Notes: generated from the sequence alone by a model not told the origin. Counted from the stretch's first letter, positions 1 to 11,770 are shown. The stretch: 64,000 nucleotides of DNA from Tatumella ptyseos ATCC 33301 (GCF_000735525.1 NZ_JMPR01000019.1:1-64000); one strand, 5' to 3'. Numbers and translations are program-made.

Positions 1-347
1 CACCGTGCTGATTAAAAAACTACAGATGAACCGAACACTCACAAACCTGAGACAAAAATCCCCCGGTTTTCCCCGGCCTCACACCCCGGCCCCCCCTTCA
101 TTTTACTGCAACATCTTTCCGGCAGAATATCTCTCCGGCTGAATGTTAAAATTTTGTGTGCAAACGCACAGTTATGATTTTTATTCTGCACTAGCATTAA
201 TAAACAAAATATAAGACTAATCCATAGCAGAATTGTGGTTTATCTGATGGGTATTCTGGCACTTTTTCGGTAACCTGTTGTCTTAACCGTGCCACCTGAA
301 AGCAGGGGCACAGTGATACAGGACATAAGTCAGTAAGGATCAAAAGG
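1..347. other. Upstream region of ytfK, no gene seen
   Basis: No credible coding frame on either strand. The left part is C-rich, the middle AT-rich (about 150-240). A hairpin in the likely ytfK leader pairs GTGCC (289-293) and CCTG (295-298) with CAGG (303-306) and GGCAC (307-311). In E. coli ytfJ diverges from this position, but its start is not visible here. Confidence 0.6.
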
Positions 348-554
348 ATGAAGATTTTTCAGCGATATAACCCTTTGCAGATTGCCAAATACGTCAAAAT
401 ATTGTTCAAAGGGCGCTTATACATTCGCGGAATCGGTACGTTTGACTTCGATAAAGGCAGGGTGTTACTGCCTGTCGTGAAAGATAAGCAGCAGCTTAAT
501 GTCATGTCGGAGATTAACCGGCAGGTACTACGTTTACAGACGGATTATCGGTAA
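348..554 (+). CDS. ytfK: Stringent-response modulator YtfK (DUF1107)
   Basis: Small cytosolic protein of 68 residues, the same size as E. coli YtfK. The opening [11 protein letters not shown], the middle [14 protein letters not shown] and the end [14 protein letters not shown] match the remembered E. coli sequence closely. In E. coli YtfK binds SpoT and pushes it towards (p)ppGpp synthesis during phosphate or fatty-acid starvation. The ATG follows the purine-rich stretch AAGGATCAAAAGG. It is convergent with ytfL, 39 bases away, which is the E. coli order. The function is taken from the family; nothing in the sequence itself shows SpoT binding. Confidence 0.93.
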   Translation: MKIFQRYNPLQIAKYVKILFKGRLYIRGIGTFDFDKGRVLLPVVKDKQQLNVMSEINRQVLRLQTDYR

Positions 555-593
555 TAATAACGGGAGCTTCAGATGCCCCCGTGATAGCAGAAA

Positions 594-1916
594 TTATTCG
601 GCAGTGAGGCTTCCCGCAGGTAAGACCGCAGGGCGCTCATCAATACGGGTCACCAGTAATTGATCGATGCGGTAGCTGTCGATATCCACCACTTCAAATT
701 TATACCCGGAGAACATCACGAAATCAGTGCGTTTCGGGATCTTCCTCAGCATATACATCATAAACCCGCCGATCGTTTCGTAGTTGCCGGACTGCGGGAA
801 TTCATCAATGTTCAGTACCCGCATCACATCATCGATAGGTGTTCCGCCTTCAACCAGCCAGGAATTAGCGTCACGCGCAACAATCTGCTCTTCAAAGCCC
901 TGACCGACCAGGTCTCCCATCAGCGTGGTCATCACATCATTTAGCGTAATGATCCCGACGACTAATGCATATTCGTTCATGATAACGGCAAAGTCTTCAC
1001 CGGCAGATTTAAAGCTTTCCAGCGCTTCTGACAGGGTCAATGTATCCGGCACAATCAGTGCCGAGCGGATCTGAACACCGCTATTCAGTGTCAGGCTCTG
1101 ATTACCTAACACCCGTAATAGCAGCTCCTTGGAATCCACATAACCAATAATGTGGTCGATATCGTTATTACAGACCAGGAACTTGGAATGCGGATGACGG
1201 GCAATTTTCGATTTCAGCGTAGCTTCGTCTTCGTTTAAATCGAACCAGACAATATTTTCCCTGGAGGTCATTGATGAAGGAACGGTACGTGACTCCAGCT
1301 CAAAGACGTTTTCAATAAGCTCATGCTCCTGTTTACGCAGTACCCCGGCAAGGGCACCGGCTTCAACAACCGCATAGATATCATCGGGCGTAATATCGTC
1401 TTTACGGACCATCGGAATTTTAAACAGGCGGAAAATATTATTCGCCATACCGTTAAAGAACCAGACCAGCGGGCGGAACACGGTCAGACAAAACCGCATC
1501 GGATGAATAATCCGTAAAGCGATAGCTTCCGGGGCAATCATGCCAATCCGTTTTGGTGTTAAATCTGCAAATAAAATAAACAGGCTGGTGACTATCGTAA
1601 ACGAACAGATAAAACTCAGCTGTTCCGCCCATTCCGGAGAGAGAAAACGTAAAAATAACTGGTTAAATGCCGGAGAAAACGCAGAATCACCCACAATACC
1701 ACCGAGGATAGCGACAGCATTCAGCCCGATTTGTACTACGGTAAAGAACATCCCGGGGGATTCCTGCATGTTCAGAATGTGTTGCGCTCGTATATCCCCT
1801 TCATCTGCCAGCAGTTTCAGTTTAATTTTTCGGGCTGCTGCCAGAGATATTTCAGAGAGAGAGAAAAAAGAACTAATAACAATCAACAATAAGATGACAA
1901 GTAAGTTATCTAACAT
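594..1916 (-). CDS. ytfL: CNNM/CorC-family inner membrane protein YtfL
   Basis: 440-residue membrane protein (E. coli about 447). The first 200 residues form the DUF21/CNNM transmembrane domain with hydrophobic helices at about 5-25, 60-80, 95-120 and 130-155. A CBS pair follows at about 205-330 and a CorC/HlyC C-terminal domain at about 345-430. The family is linked to cation or polyamine export, and E. coli YtfL to cytoplasmic pH control, but the transported substrate is unsettled. It lies divergent from tamA with 496 bases between; in E. coli msrA normally occupies this gap. The start MLDNLLVILLLIV matches the usual N-terminus. Confidence 0.92.
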   Translation of the reverse strand: MLDNLLVILLLIVISSFFSLSEISLAAARKIKLKLLADEGDIRAQHILNMQESPGMFFTVVQIGLNAVAILGGIVGDSAFSPAFNQLFLRFLSPEWAEQLSFICSFTIVTSLFILFADLTPKRIGMIAPEAIALRIIHPMRFCLTVFRPLVWFFNGMANNIFRLFKIPMVRKDDITPDDIYAVVEAGALAGVLRKQEHELIENVFELESRTVPSSMTSRENIVWFDLNEDEATLKSKIARHPHSKFLVCNNDIDHIIGYVDSKELLLRVLGNQSLTLNSGVQIRSALIVPDTLTLSEALESFKSAGEDFAVIMNEYALVVGIITLNDVMTTLMGDLVGQGFEEQIVARDANSWLVEGGTPIDDVMRVLNIDEFPQSGNYETIGGFMMYMLRKIPKRTDFVMFSGYKFEVVDIDSYRIDQLLVTRIDERPAVLPAGSLTAE

Positions 1917-2412
1917 AAGAGATCCAATTTTTATACTCTTGTCATTTTTGGCCTGGGCAACACAATCACGGGTTACCGTAAGAAAATACAGTCCCGTGGG
2001 CTATCCGCGCCAAAAATGTCTGTCCCGCACCCGGGGCCGGGCACTTGTCGGACAGAAACACATCAGGATGACCTGAAGCGCCCATTATAACAGCAGCCGC
2101 AGAGAGCCTGCCAGAGGCAAAATTGATTAAATATTGGCCGGCGATATTGGTGCGGATAAAACAGGGTCAGCCTGATTTAAGGCAACCAGAGGCAGGCAGA
2201 GACCGGAAAAGTTCCGGGTAACTGCGTTTTATCTGTTGTCAGGTGTTGTGTTAGCCGGAGCATTTTCAGACAATACCTGCCTGAAAGCGGAGAGCTTTTT
2301 ATCGTTTTTCCTCTCCGCTTCCGGAATGGACGACTACGCTGTAGTTGAGCAATTTTATACTGACAGAGAAATCCCCTCTGCAGAAGAGAACGGTTTTTGA
2401 ACAGGAGTTTAC
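1917..2412. other. ytfL-tamA gap, msrA absent
   Basis: 496 bases with no frame resembling MsrA (no GCFWG motif seen). It must hold the divergent promoters of ytfL and tamA. One inverted repeat stands out: GCGGAGAG at 2287-2294 and CTCTCCGC at 2311-2318, enclosing a T-rich 16-base loop. No T-run follows, so it does not look like a terminator. Confidence 0.55.
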
Positions 2413-4158
2413 GTGCCACGTCTACGTTTATCACTGTATGGTCTGACACTGATGTTGCTGGCTGCGCCCGCAATTCAGGCAGCGACCGTTCGGTTACAAC
2501 TGGAAGGCTTGTCGGGCGAATTACAAAATAACGTCAGACTCGGTCTCGCCTCGATATCCAGTGATGAAGTTTCGGCAGACAGTCGCTTTCAGGCACGTTT
2601 GACGGATTCAATTAAAAAAAGTCTCAGCGCACTGGGGTATTTTCAGCCAGTGATCACCTTTCAGACGTTACCTGAAGCACTGACAACAAAAAATAGTGTG
2701 ATTAAAGTGACGGTTGACCCTGGTCCTCCGGTCAAAATTGCCGGCAGTACCATTGTGCTGGAAGGGGATGCCAGACTGGACCCGGAATATCAGGCCTGGA
2801 TTAAAAAAGGCCGCCCTGAAACAGGCACCATACTAAATCAGGGCGATTACGATAGCTTCAAAAATGGATTTTCCAGCCTGGCCCTGCGTAACGGCTATTT
2901 CGATGGTGAGTTTAAAAAAAGTGAACTTGGCGTGTCGGTCGACAGGGGCGAAGCCTTCTGGGATCTGGACTATGACAGCGGCAAACGTTACCGCTTTGGC
3001 GATGTGATTTTCCAGGGGTCGCAAATCCGTGAGGAATATCTGCGCCGTCTGGTTCCTTTTCATAAAGGCGATAAATACAGTTCTCTTGATCTTGCTGAAT
3101 TAAACCGTCGCTTATCAGCAAGCGGCTGGTTCAGCTCCGTGGTGGCCTCTCCGGACTTTACGAAAGCACATACCTCAAAAGTATTACCTATCGATACCGT
3201 ACTGACACCGGCGGTCAAAAATACGGTAGAAACAGGGGTAGGGTACTCCACTGATGTCGGACCCCATGTGAAAGCGACCTGGAAACGCCCCTGGGTGAAC
3301 GATGACGGGCAGAGCATGTCCTTCAGCACCTATCTGTCTCAGCCCGAGCAGCAACTGGATATGAGTTATAAAGTCCCGTTACTGAAGAGCCCGCTGGAAC
3401 AGTATTATCTCTTCCAGGGTGGGTTGAAACGTACTGACCTGAATGATACCAATGCCGATACCTCGACCCTGGCGGTTTCCCGCTACTGGGAAAACAGCTC
3501 AGGCTGGCAGAAAGCATTGAACCTGCGTTGGAGGCTGGATCACTATACACAGGGAACCGTGACCGATACCACCATGCTGCTTTACCCGGGGGTTAGCGTT
3601 AACCGTACCCGTTCACGGGGAGGAATGATGCCGACCTGGGGCGATTCACAGCGTTACTCTGTAGATGTTTCTGATACCACCTGGGGCTCTGATATTGATT
3701 TTGTCATTCTGCAGGCACAGAACGTCTGGATCCGCACGCTGGCAGAAAGACACCGGTTTGTTTTCCGTGGCAATGTGGGCTGGATAGAAACTAATAATTT
3801 TGATCGTGTGCCGCCGGATTTACGCTTCTTCGCCGGGGGCGACCGCAGTATCCGTGGTTATAAATATAAAGATGTCTCTCCGCGCGATTCCGATGACAAG
3901 CTGACCGGGGCCTCAAAAATGGCGACCGGGTCGGTAGAGTATCAATATAACTTCACCGGAAAATGGTGGGGAGCCGTGTTCCTTGATTCCGGTGAAGCGG
4001 TGAATGATATCAAAGATACCGATATCAAAACCGGTACCGGGGTAGGGATCCGCTGGGCATCGCCGGTGGGGCCAATCAAACTGGATATTGCCCGTGCGGT
4101 GGGTGATAAAGATGAACGCGGATTACAGTTTTACATCGGGTTGGGGCCGGAATTATGA
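2413..4158 (+). CDS. tamA: TAM outer-membrane subunit TamA (Omp85 family)
   Basis: Outer-membrane half of the translocation and assembly module, which helps insert autotransporters and other beta-barrels and works with TamB. 581 residues against 577 in E. coli. It has a signal peptide of about 23 residues ending AIQA, three POTRA domains at about 24-265, and a 16-strand Omp85 barrel with the conserved motif GGDRSIRGY at about 476-484. The start is GTG at 2413, with AGGAG six bases upstream, and it places the signal peptide correctly. The stop overlaps the tamB start by four bases (ATGA). Confidence 0.96.
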   Translation: MPRLRLSLYGLTLMLLAAPAIQAATVRLQLEGLSGELQNNVRLGLASISSDEVSADSRFQARLTDSIKKSLSALGYFQPVITFQTLPEALTTKNSVIKVTVDPGPPVKIAGSTIVLEGDARLDPEYQAWIKKGRPETGTILNQGDYDSFKNGFSSLALRNGYFDGEFKKSELGVSVDRGEAFWDLDYDSGKRYRFGDVIFQGSQIREEYLRRLVPFHKGDKYSSLDLAELNRRLSASGWFSSVVASPDFTKAHTSKVLPIDTVLTPAVKNTVETGVGYSTDVGPHVKATWKRPWVNDDGQSMSFSTYLSQPEQQLDMSYKVPLLKSPLEQYYLFQGGLKRTDLNDTNADTSTLAVSRYWENSSGWQKALNLRWRLDHYTQGTVTDTTMLLYPGVSVNRTRSRGGMMPTWGDSQRYSVDVSDTTWGSDIDFVILQAQNVWIRTLAERHRFVFRGNVGWIETNNFDRVPPDLRFFAGGDRSIRGYKYKDVSPRDSDDKLTGASKMATGSVEYQYNFTGKWWGAVFLDSGEAVNDIKDTDIKTGTGVGIRWASPVGPIKLDIARAVGDKDERGLQFYIGLGPEL

Positions 4159-7100
4159 CGCTATGGAAGAAAGTCCTGACAGGGATCCTGGTATTCTTAT
4201 TACTGCTGATAGTGATTATCGGGGTGCTGATCGGTACAGCTCCGGGGCTGCACCTGGTCCTTAATAGTGCTGCCCGCTGGGTACCGGGATTGAAGATCCA
4301 ACAGGTAAACGGCGGCTGGAAAGATCTGACGATTAAAGGTCTCGGGTATCAGATGCCCGGGGTCAGTGTATCCGGTGGCGAGCTTCATTTATCGCTGGAT
4401 GCCCGTTGTCTGATCCATTCGTCGGTCTGTGTTAACGATATCACGCTGAAAGATGTGAGTGTGGTGGTGGATAGCAGCAAAATGGCTCCGTCATCACCGT
4501 CCAAAAGTGAGGACAAAAGCAGCGGAGAAATCTCAACCCCTTATCCGATACTGCTGCGGCATGTGGCCTTAGAGAATGTGAATGTCAAAGTCGATGACAC
4601 CGCCATCTCGCTGGGGAGTTTTTCCACAGGGCTTAACTGGCAGGGCCGTCAGCTGACGCTGACCCCGACACGGATAGAGAACCTGCTTCTGGCTCTGCCA
4701 AAAACGAAAACCGCGGTGGCGAGCGCGGCGACCGATACCGTGGTAAAAACTACCGGCAGTACGGCGGTGCAAAACACGGAGACAAAGAAAGTCAGCACAG
4801 TGACGGAAAAGGTTCCGGCACAGTCTCCGGCCGATATGCTGAACGCGCTTTTTGCCAAACCATTGCTCAACCTTCCTGAATTCCGCTTACCGCTGGATAT
4901 TCGTATCGATGAAATCCTGGGTGAGGATCTGCGTCTGACAGGAGACACCGACATTACGGTGAACCGTCTGCAGTTAAATGCTCAGGCTATTGATAATAAA
5001 GTCGATTTACAAACTCTGCGTATCAATGCTCAGCAGGGGATCCTGAGTGCGACCGGACAGGCGACCCTCAGTGGTGACTGGCCATTGAACCTGACCCTGA
5101 ACAGTGATGTGAATATGGCTCCGGTGAAGGGCCAGAAAGTCAAACTGGTGATCGGCGGAGCGGCGAAAAAGCAGGTTAACCTGAGTCTGAATTTGTCCGG
5201 CCCGGTCCGTGCACAGCTGCAGGCGATGGCTCAGCCTGCCGTCATCGGACTGCCATTCTCTCTTCACCTGACCAGCCCGCAATTACGCTGGCCTCTGAGC
5301 GGTAAGTCCGAATGGTTGGTGAATAATCTTTCATTAGCAACCGGCGGGAAAGCGACCGACTACACTATCGCGTTCCGGAGTTCGGTGTCGGGCAGTACGA
5401 TCCCTCCTGCAGATATTTCGCTGGACGGGAAAGGGAACACAGAACATTTCTCACTCGATAAACTGCATATCGGTGCTTTACAGGGGAGTGCGGATGTTAA
5501 GGCGCTGGTTGACTGGACGAAAGCTATCAGCTGGAACAGTGAACTGACGCTGGCCGGAATCAATACGGCGAAGCAGTATCCGCAATGGCCGTCACGCCTT
5601 GACGGGACGATCACCACCCGGGGCAGTATGTACGGAGGAAGCTGGCAGGTCAGCGTTCCGACGTTATTGCTGAAGGGGAATGTTAAACAGAATGCCGTGA
5701 ACGTTAAAGGCTCTCTGTCGGGTAACAGTTATAATCAATGGAATATCCCGGGGATTAACGTGCAGCTGGGACAAAACCGGCTGGATATTAAAGGGACACT
5801 GGATAAAAAAATCAGCCTGGATGCTGATATTGATGCCTCGCATCTGGATAACGCGTTACCCGGTCTCGGCGGCGTGGTGAAAGGCTCGGTGAAAGCCCGC
5901 GGTACACTGGAGGCTCCGGAAGTGCAGGCGGATCTTCGTGGTCAGGCATTACGCTGGCAGCAGTTGCAGGTCCATGATTTCAGTCTGCAAGGTAACGTGA
6001 CTTCCGGTAAAGAAATTGCAGGCAAAATGGCACTGCGTATTAACCAGCTCCGGCAGGATACGCTGGATATTCGCAGTGTGGTGCTGGATGCCAGCGGCAG
6101 TGAAAAGCAGCATCAGCTCAGACTGACGGTTGAAGGTAAGCCGGTTTCCGGTCAGTTAACTCTGAACGGCAGTTTTGACCGCCAGCAGCAGCGCTGGCAG
6201 GGCACCCTTAGCAATACCCGCTTTGCAACGCCGGTGGGTGACTGGCAGTTAAGTAAAGCGGTCAGTCTGGATTATAAAAATACACTGAAAAGTATCACTA
6301 TCGGCAGTCATTGCTGGCTGAACCCGGATGCACAGATTTGTGTACCGGAGCCGATTGTTGCTGGCACCGACGGGCATGCGCGTATTCAGTTAGTCCGTGT
6401 TGATCTGGCTATGCTGAAGCCGCTGTTACCCGGCACGACACAGCTTAAAGGGGTTTTCAGTGGTGATGCCCGCGTAAACTGGAAAGCCGGTTCAGGTTTA
6501 CCTACCGGAAGTGTCGTACTGGACGGTAAAGGGGTAGAAGTGAAGCAGGAGGTCCAGGGAAAATTCCTGCCTGTTGCGTTTGATGTTCTTACTCTGAAAG
6601 CGTCTCTGGTCAACGGCAAAGCACAGCTAGGCTGGCTTATCCGGCTTGCAAATAACGGTCAGCTGGACGGAAACATACAGATTAATGACCCGCAAAAAGC
6701 CCGTAATCTGAGTGGTAACATCAATATTAATAATTTCTCTCTCGGGTTGTTTAATCCGGTGCTGGTCACAGGAGAGAATATTAAAGGTATGCTTAACAGT
6801 CAGTTACGGCTGTCAGGTAATCTTTCTGCTCCCCGGGTGTACGGCCAGACAGCACTGACCGATGTGGATATTAACGGTAATTTTATGCCGATCGATATGA
6901 CCACCGGCAACCTGAAGCTGGTATTCAACGGCGTCAGCTCCACGCTGGAAGGGATGATTGGCACACGACAGGGGAGCCTTAACCTGACAGGGAATGCAGA
7001 CTGGAGTCAGCTGGATAACTGGCGGGCCAGGATTGCCGCGAAAGGTGAAAAAATCCGTGTCACTGTGCCACCGATGGTCAGAATGGATGTTTCGCCGGAC

Positions 7101-7976
7101 CTGGTGTTTGAAGCAACGCCGGCGGCATTTAATCTGGATGGCCGGGTCGACATTCCATGGGCCAGAATTACTGTGCAGTCCGTACCACAAAGCGCCGTCG
7201 GTAATTCTTCAGATCTGGTGATGCTGGATGATAACTTGCAGCCTATCAAGCCAAAAACAACCTCTGTTCCTATAAACAGCAATTTAATCATACATATAGG
7301 TAACGATGTTCGTTTGTCAGCCTTTGGGCTGGATGCCAGCCTGACCGGAGATTTGAAAGTATTACAGGATAAAAATGGACTCGGGCTGAATGGACAGATT
7401 AATATCCCTTCAGGACGCTTCCATGCGTATGGGCAGGATCTGCTGGTTCGCAAAGGACAGTTACAGTTCTCCGGACCGCCATCCGAACCTTATGTCAATC
7501 TGGAAGCTATCCGTAACCCTGAAGCGACAGAGGATGATGTCACCGCAGGTATTCGTGTCACCGGTCTGGCAGATTCACCTAAAGTAGAAGTGTTCTCTGA
7601 CCCGACAATGTCACAACAGGAAGCTCTGTCGTACCTGTTACGCGGGCAAGGTCTGGGCAGTGACGGTGACAGCAATGCGCTGACCTCGGCTTTGATTGGT
7701 CTCGGGGTTGCACAAAGTGGCCAGGTGTTAGGCAAAATTGGTGAGACCTTTGGTGTCAGTAACCTGGCGCTTGATACCACGGGTGTCGGCGATAGTCAGC
7801 AAGTGCAGGTCAGTGGATATGTCCTGCCGGGACTGCAGGTAAAATATGGTGTCGGCTTATTCGATTCACTGGCGACACTGACGCTGCGTTACCGGCTGAT
7901 GCCTAAACTCTATTTGGAAGCCGTGTCTGGCGTTGACCAGGCGCTGGATTTGCTTTATCAGTTCGAGTTTCAGTAA
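4155..7976 (+). CDS. tamB: TAM inner-membrane subunit TamB (AsmA-like)
   Basis: 1273-residue periplasm-spanning protein (E. coli 1259). One N-terminal membrane anchor at about 7-28 is followed by a very long beta-rich repeat region that in the family forms a hydrophobic groove from inner to outer membrane. The C-terminal 400 residues are the DUF490/TamB domain that docks on TamA. TamB-type AsmA-like proteins also take part in phospholipid transport to the outer membrane, together with YhdP and YdbH in E. coli. A low-complexity stretch rich in T, V, K and A occurs at about 182-225. It is translationally coupled on both sides: ATGA with tamA, TAATG with ytfP. Confidence 0.96.
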   Translation: MTLWKKVLTGILVFLLLLIVIIGVLIGTAPGLHLVLNSAARWVPGLKIQQVNGGWKDLTIKGLGYQMPGVSVSGGELHLSLDARCLIHSSVCVNDITLKDVSVVVDSSKMAPSSPSKSEDKSSGEISTPYPILLRHVALENVNVKVDDTAISLGSFSTGLNWQGRQLTLTPTRIENLLLALPKTKTAVASAATDTVVKTTGSTAVQNTETKKVSTVTEKVPAQSPADMLNALFAKPLLNLPEFRLPLDIRIDEILGEDLRLTGDTDITVNRLQLNAQAIDNKVDLQTLRINAQQGILSATGQATLSGDWPLNLTLNSDVNMAPVKGQKVKLVIGGAAKKQVNLSLNLSGPVRAQLQAMAQPAVIGLPFSLHLTSPQLRWPLSGKSEWLVNNLSLATGGKATDYTIAFRSSVSGSTIPPADISLDGKGNTEHFSLDKLHIGALQGSADVKALVDWTKAISWNSELTLAGINTAKQYPQWPSRLDGTITTRGSMYGGSWQVSVPTLLLKGNVKQNAVNVKGSLSGNSYNQWNIPGINVQLGQNRLDIKGTLDKKISLDADIDASHLDNALPGLGGVVKGSVKARGTLEAPEVQADLRGQALRWQQLQVHDFSLQGNVTSGKEIAGKMALRINQLRQDTLDIRSVVLDASGSEKQHQLRLTVEGKPVSGQLTLNGSFDRQQQRWQGTLSNTRFATPVGDWQLSKAVSLDYKNTLKSITIGSHCWLNPDAQICVPEPIVAGTDGHARIQLVRVDLAMLKPLLPGTTQLKGVFSGDARVNWKAGSGLPTGSVVLDGKGVEVKQEVQGKFLPVAFDVLTLKASLVNGKAQLGWLIRLANNGQLDGNIQINDPQKARNLSGNININNFSLGLFNPVLVTGENIKGMLNSQLRLSGNLSAPRVYGQTALTDVDINGNFMPIDMTTGNLKLVFNGVSSTLEGMIGTRQGSLNLTGNADWSQLDNWRARIAAKGEKIRVTVPPMVRMDVSPDLVFEATPAAFNLDGRVDIPWARITVQSVPQSAVGNSSDLVMLDDNLQPIKPKTTSVPINSNLIIHIGNDVRLSAFGLDASLTGDLKVLQDKNGLGLNGQINIPSGRFHAYGQDLLVRKGQLQFSGPPSEPYVNLEAIRNPEATEDDVTAGIRVTGLADSPKVEVFSDPTMSQQEALSYLLRGQGLGSDGDSNALTSALIGLGVAQSGQVLGKIGETFGVSNLALDTTGVGDSQQVQVSGYVLPGLQVKYGVGLFDSLATLTLRYRLMPKLYLEAVSGVDQALDLLYQFEFQ

Positions 7977-8314
7977 TGCGAATAATTGTCTATGGCAGTT
8001 TAAGGCGCAAGCAGGGAAATAGTCACTGGATGACCAATGCGCAGTGGTTAGGGGATTACCGGGCCGAGGGATATGAGCTTTATCATCTGGGGTTGTATCC
8101 GGGGGTGGTTGCAGGAGAAGGGAGTGTCTATTGTGAAGTCTACCGGATTGATGCCACCACACTGGGGGAGCTTGATGCGTTGAGAACCCGTGGGGGGGAA
8201 TATACACGCCGGTTAATTTCTACCCCTTACGGCAGCGCATGGATGTATATCTATCAACGTCCTGTGGCCGGGCGTCAGCGAATTGACAGCGGCGACTGGC
8301 TGGAAAGGGACTGA
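7976..8314 (+). CDS. ytfP: Gamma-glutamylcyclotransferase-like protein YtfP
   Basis: 112 residues (E. coli 113). Member of the GGCT-like fold family; the substrate-binding motif YGSLRRKQGN occupies residues 5-14. E. coli YtfP is structurally known but has no settled reaction. The family includes gamma-glutamylamine cyclotransferases that release 5-oxoproline. The start codon shares a base with the tamB stop (TAATG), so it is the last gene of tamA-tamB-ytfP. A strong bidirectional terminator follows at 8331-8367. Confidence 0.92.
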   Translation: MRIIVYGSLRRKQGNSHWMTNAQWLGDYRAEGYELYHLGLYPGVVAGEGSVYCEVYRIDATTLGELDALRTRGGEYTRRLISTPYGSAWMYIYQRPVAGRQRIDSGDWLERD

Positions 8315-8330
8315 ACATCGCCATAAATAA

Positions 8331-8367
8331 AAAACGCCGTCGGTGCGAACCGGACGGCGTTTTTTTT
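8331..8367. terminator. Bidirectional terminator between ytfP and ppa
   Basis: The stem ACGCCGTC pairs with GACGGCGT, flanked by AAAA on the left and a T-run on the right, so it can act on both strands. It sits between convergent ytfP and ppa. Confidence 0.9.
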
Positions 8368-8380
8368 CGTTCAGCAGAAA

Positions 8381-8908
8381 TTATTTCTGTGCGCGTTTGA
8401 AAGATTCCAGAATTTCAGCTTTTGCAGCAGCAGCGTCAGCCCATCCGTCAACTTTCACCCACTTACCTTTTTCCAGGTCTTTGTAGTGCTCAAAGAAATG
8501 CGTGATCTGAGCGCGCAGTAGTTCCGGAAGATCATTCACATCTTTAACGTGATCATATTCTTTGGTCAGTTTGCTGTGTGGTACAGCAACGACTTTCGCA
8601 TCTTCACCGGACTCATCAGTCATTTTCAGAACACCCACCGGGCGGCAACGGATCACTGAACCATGCTCTAACGGATACGGTGTCGGTACCAGTACGTCTA
8701 CCGGATCACCATCCAGTGACAGGGTATGGTTGATGTAACCATAGTTACATGGGTAGAACATGGCAGTAGACATGAAACGATCGACAAACAGAGCACCTGA
8801 CTCTTTATCCACTTCGTATTTGATAGGGTCAGCGTTCGCCGGGATTTCAATGATAACGTAGATATCTTCTGGCAGATCTTTACCTGCCTCAACCAGGTTC
8901 AAACTCAT
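8381..8908 (-). CDS. ppa: Inorganic pyrophosphatase
   Basis: Cytosolic family I soluble pyrophosphatase, hydrolysing PPi to two phosphates and so pulling biosynthetic reactions forward. 175 residues (E. coli 176). The metal-binding signature D66-G-D68-P-V-D71 is intact, and the Lys/Tyr-rich active-site region ([18 protein letters not shown]) is conserved. The start MSLNLVEAG is the family N-terminus. It is transcribed towards ytfP and separated from it by a shared terminator. In E. coli the ytfQRT-yjfF galactofuranose uptake genes lie between ppa and fbp; here that place is a 342-base gap. Confidence 0.97.
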   Translation of the reverse strand: MSLNLVEAGKDLPEDIYVIIEIPANADPIKYEVDKESGALFVDRFMSTAMFYPCNYGYINHTLSLDGDPVDVLVPTPYPLEHGSVIRCRPVGVLKMTDESGEDAKVVAVPHSKLTKEYDHVKDVNDLPELLRAQITHFFEHYKDLEKGKWVKVDGWADAAAAKAEILESFKRAQK

Positions 8909-9250
8909 CGTTTAATTCCTTTAGTGACGTAAATTGAGTGCCCGGTATTATAGCTAACTGACAGTGAAAGTATTGTCTCTTTTTCTCCTTTCAGAGTGAT
9001 CTGCCAGGAGGGAGAAGGCCGCCGGCCAGGTGAAGGGATACGATGGATAAAAACCACACAGCCGCTGCAGAAACAGGGTAAACATCGGGCTTTTGCATTC
9101 ATGGCCCGCCAGAGCGGGCGTTTGGGGGATCCACTTACCGGCGCGCGGGAAATGCGACCGGGCAGGCGAGGGTAGACGCAATCCTGATGTCATGCTGAAA
9201 GATGCACATCATGATCTATACCGCACGTCCGGCCTGCCGGTAGCGGAAGG
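8909..9250. other. ppa-fbp gap, hairpin but no gene
   Basis: 342 bases without a convincing frame. The ppa promoter must be here. A compact hairpin, GCCCGC-CAGA-GCGGGC at 9104-9119 followed by GTTTG, resembles a weak plus-strand terminator, but no plus-strand transcript is known to lead into it. Confidence 0.45.
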
Positions 9251-10258
9251 TTAGCGCGGAGCCTGTTCCGGGTTTTCACGCATAAAACGTTCCACGTCAT
9301 CGACCATTGCCGTGTTACCCACGAAGAACGGGCTACGCTGGTGGATACTCTGTGGCTTCAGCTCAAGAATACGGTTGGCACCATCACTGGCTTTCCCCCC
9401 GGCCTGCTCCGCCAGGAAGGCCATCGGGTTGCATTCATACAATAAACGTAATTTGCCCTTAGGGTACTGAGCCGTGCTCGGATACAGGTAAATCCCCCCT
9501 TTCAGCAGGTTACGGTGAAAGTCAGCCACCAGTGAGCCGATATACCGTGAAGTGTAAGGGCGGCGGCTGGCTTCATCATCTTCCTGACAGAATTTAATAT
9601 ATCTTTTTACGCCTTTCGGGAAACGTGAGTAGTAACCTTCATTAATGGAGTAAGTATTGCCTTGCGGCGGGAATGCCATACGCTCCTGACTCAGGCAAAA
9701 CAGACCGAGTGACGGATCATAGGTAAAGGCATGCACCCCATGGCCGGTCGTGTACACCAGCATGGTGGAAGAACCGTAGACCACATAGCCTGCTGCAACC
9801 TGCTGTGTTCCGGGTTGCATAAAGTCTTCTTCGATCACCGGCGTACCGGCCGGAGTGATACGATGATAGATAGAGAAAATGGTACCGACAGAGACATTGA
9901 CATCAATGTTAGAAGAGCCATCGAGCGGATCCATCAGGACCACATACTTACCATCTTCGACCCCTTCAAAGATGACGAATTCATCTTCTTCTTCAGAGGC
10001 AATTCCGGCGACGATCCCGCGGGCTTTCAGAGCGGCTTTCAGCTTTTCATTGGCGAACCAATCCAGCTTCATTTGCTGTTCGCCCTGGATATTTTCGACA
10101 CCACTGGTGCCCAGAATATCGACCAGGCCGGCTTTATTAATATCACGATGAATCACCTTGGCACCCAGCTTAATAGCTGAAATCAGTGCGGTAAGCTCAC
10201 CGGTGGCATGAGGAAAGTCATGCTGCTTTTCAACAATAAATTCGCCCAATGTTTTCAT
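9251..10258 (-). CDS. fbp: Class I fructose-1,6-bisphosphatase
   Basis: Gluconeogenic enzyme converting fructose 1,6-bisphosphate to fructose 6-phosphate in the cytosol. 335 residues (E. coli 332). The metal-binding residues E89-E90 and the signature D110-P-L-D113-G-S-S are intact, as is the substrate-binding region around [17 protein letters not shown]. The N-terminal [12 protein letters not shown] supports the start. It is divergent from mpl with a 150-base promoter region between; the same fbp/mpl arrangement is found in E. coli. Confidence 0.97.
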   Translation of the reverse strand: MKTLGEFIVEKQHDFPHATGELTALISAIKLGAKVIHRDINKAGLVDILGTSGVENIQGEQQMKLDWFANEKLKAALKARGIVAGIASEEEDEFVIFEGVEDGKYVVLMDPLDGSSNIDVNVSVGTIFSIYHRITPAGTPVIEEDFMQPGTQQVAAGYVVYGSSTMLVYTTGHGVHAFTYDPSLGLFCLSQERMAFPPQGNTYSINEGYYSRFPKGVKRYIKFCQEDDEASRRPYTSRYIGSLVADFHRNLLKGGIYLYPSTAQYPKGKLRLLYECNPMAFLAEQAGGKASDGANRILELKPQSIHQRSPFFVGNTAMVDDVERFMRENPEQAPR

Positions 10259-10408
10259 AACAACTCTCTGGTTTGTTAATTAATGACTCACCTGATATTA
10301 ACACTAATGTAACCTTATCGGGGCTGAACAACTTAATCAATCATCTGTTTCTTAGTTGTCGGCTCAGGAGTTACACTGTAGCTGAACTTTTGGGTAATGG
10401 ATCTGTTT

Positions 10409-11770
10409 ATGCGAATTCACATTCTGGGTATTTGTGGCACATTTATGGGCGGGTTAGCCATACTCGCCCGTGCGCTGGGACATGAGGTCACCGGCTCGGA
10501 CAACAATGTTTACCCGCCAATGAGCACACTGCTGGAACAGCAGGGTATTGAATTAACTCAGGGTTATGACCCGGAACAGTTGGAACCGGCCCCGGACCTG
10601 GTGATCATCGGTAATGCGATGGCCAGGGGAAATCCCTGTGTGGAAGCGGTACTGGAAAAAAATATTCCGTATCTCTCCGGTCCTCAATGGCTGCACGATT
10701 TTGTGCTGCGGGACCGCTGGGTTCTGGCGGTTGCTGGCACCCACGGCAAAACGACCACCTCAGGTATGGTGGCATGGATCCTGGAAGCTGCCGGGTTAGC
10801 TCCGGGGTTTGTGATTGGCGGTGTGCCGGGTAATTTTGATGTTTCCGCCCGACTGGGTGAAAGTCCGTTTTTCGTGATCGAAGCCGATGAATATGACAGT
10901 GCATTCTTTGATAAGCGTTCCAAATTCGTCCATTACTGCCCGCGCACTCTGATCCTCAATAACCTTGAGTTCGATCATGCGGATATCTTTGATGACTTAC
11001 GGGCTATCCAGCGTCAGTTCCATCACCTGGTGCGCATCGTCCCTGGTCAGGGGAAAATCCTGTGGCCGGAACAGGACAGCAATCTTCGTCAGGTCATTAA
11101 CATGGGCTGCTGGAGTGAACAGGAAACGCTGGGCGAGCATGGTCACTGGCAGGCACAAAAGATCACGGCAGATGCTTCCCGCTGGAAAGTCCTCTATGAC
11201 GGTGAACAGGTAGCTGAGGTGAGCTGGTCGCTGGTGGGGGAACACAACATGCATAACGGGCTGATGGCGATGGCCGCAGCGCGACATGTCGGGGTGACCC
11301 CGGAAAATGCAGCGCTCGCGCTCAATGATTTTGTGAATGCCAAACGTCGTCTTGAACTGCGTGGACAGTTTAATGGTATCGATGTTTATGATGATTTTGC
11401 CCATCATCCGACGGCCATACTGGCGACCCTGTCAGCGCTGCGCAGTAAGGTTGGGAACAAAGGACGGATTCTGGCAGTGCTTGAACCCCGCTCCAATACC
11501 ATGAAACTGGGTGTCAGTAAGGATGAGCTTGCTCCTTCGCTTGCTAAGGCCGATCATGTCTTTCTTTATCAGCCACACCATATAGGCTGGCAGGTGTCAG
11601 AAGTGGCAGAGGCTTGTCTTCAGCCGGCACACTGGAGTGCAGACATTGATACTCTGGTCGACATGATTGCCCGGGAAGCGAAACCGGGTGATACCGTGCT
11701 GGTCATGAGTAATGGCGGATTTGAAGGTATTCACCAGAAACTTCAGCAGCGGTTACTGCAGGCCGGATAA
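10409..11770 (+). CDS. mpl: Murein peptide ligase Mpl
   Basis: Recycles cell-wall tripeptide by ligating L-Ala-gamma-D-Glu-meso-DAP to UDP-N-acetylmuramate with ATP. 453 residues from the chosen start (E. coli 457). The Mur-ligase ATP-binding loop GTHGKTTT lies at 110-117, with a Rossmann-like UDP-MurNAc domain before it and the central and C-terminal Mur domains after. An upstream ATG at 10397 in the same frame would add MDLF. I prefer 10409 because MRIHILGICGTFMGG is the family N-terminus. It is convergent with darP. Confidence 0.95.
   Translation: MRIHILGICGTFMGGLAILARALGHEVTGSDNNVYPPMSTLLEQQGIELTQGYDPEQLEPAPDLVIIGNAMARGNPCVEAVLEKNIPYLSGPQWLHDFVLRDRWVLAVAGTHGKTTTSGMVAWILEAAGLAPGFVIGGVPGNFDVSARLGESPFFVIEADEYDSAFFDKRSKFVHYCPRTLILNNLEFDHADIFDDLRAIQRQFHHLVRIVPGQGKILWPEQDSNLRQVINMGCWSEQETLGEHGHWQAQKITADASRWKVLYDGEQVAEVSWSLVGEHNMHNGLMAMAAARHVGVTPENAALALNDFVNAKRRLELRGQFNGIDVYDDFAHHPTAILATLSALRSKVGNKGRILAVLEPRSNTMKLGVSKDELAPSLAKADHVFLYQPHHIGWQVSEVAEACLQPAHWSADIDTLVDMIAREAKPGDTVLVMSNGGFEGIHQKLQQRLLQAG

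Noticed and set aside
2177-2473. 98-codon minus-strand frame crossing the tamA start
   Set aside because: Antisense to the tamA signal peptide and without family similarity.
9104-9123. Hairpin as a true terminator in the ppa-fbp gap
   Set aside because: Only three T follow and no plus-strand gene precedes it; kept only as part of the gap description.
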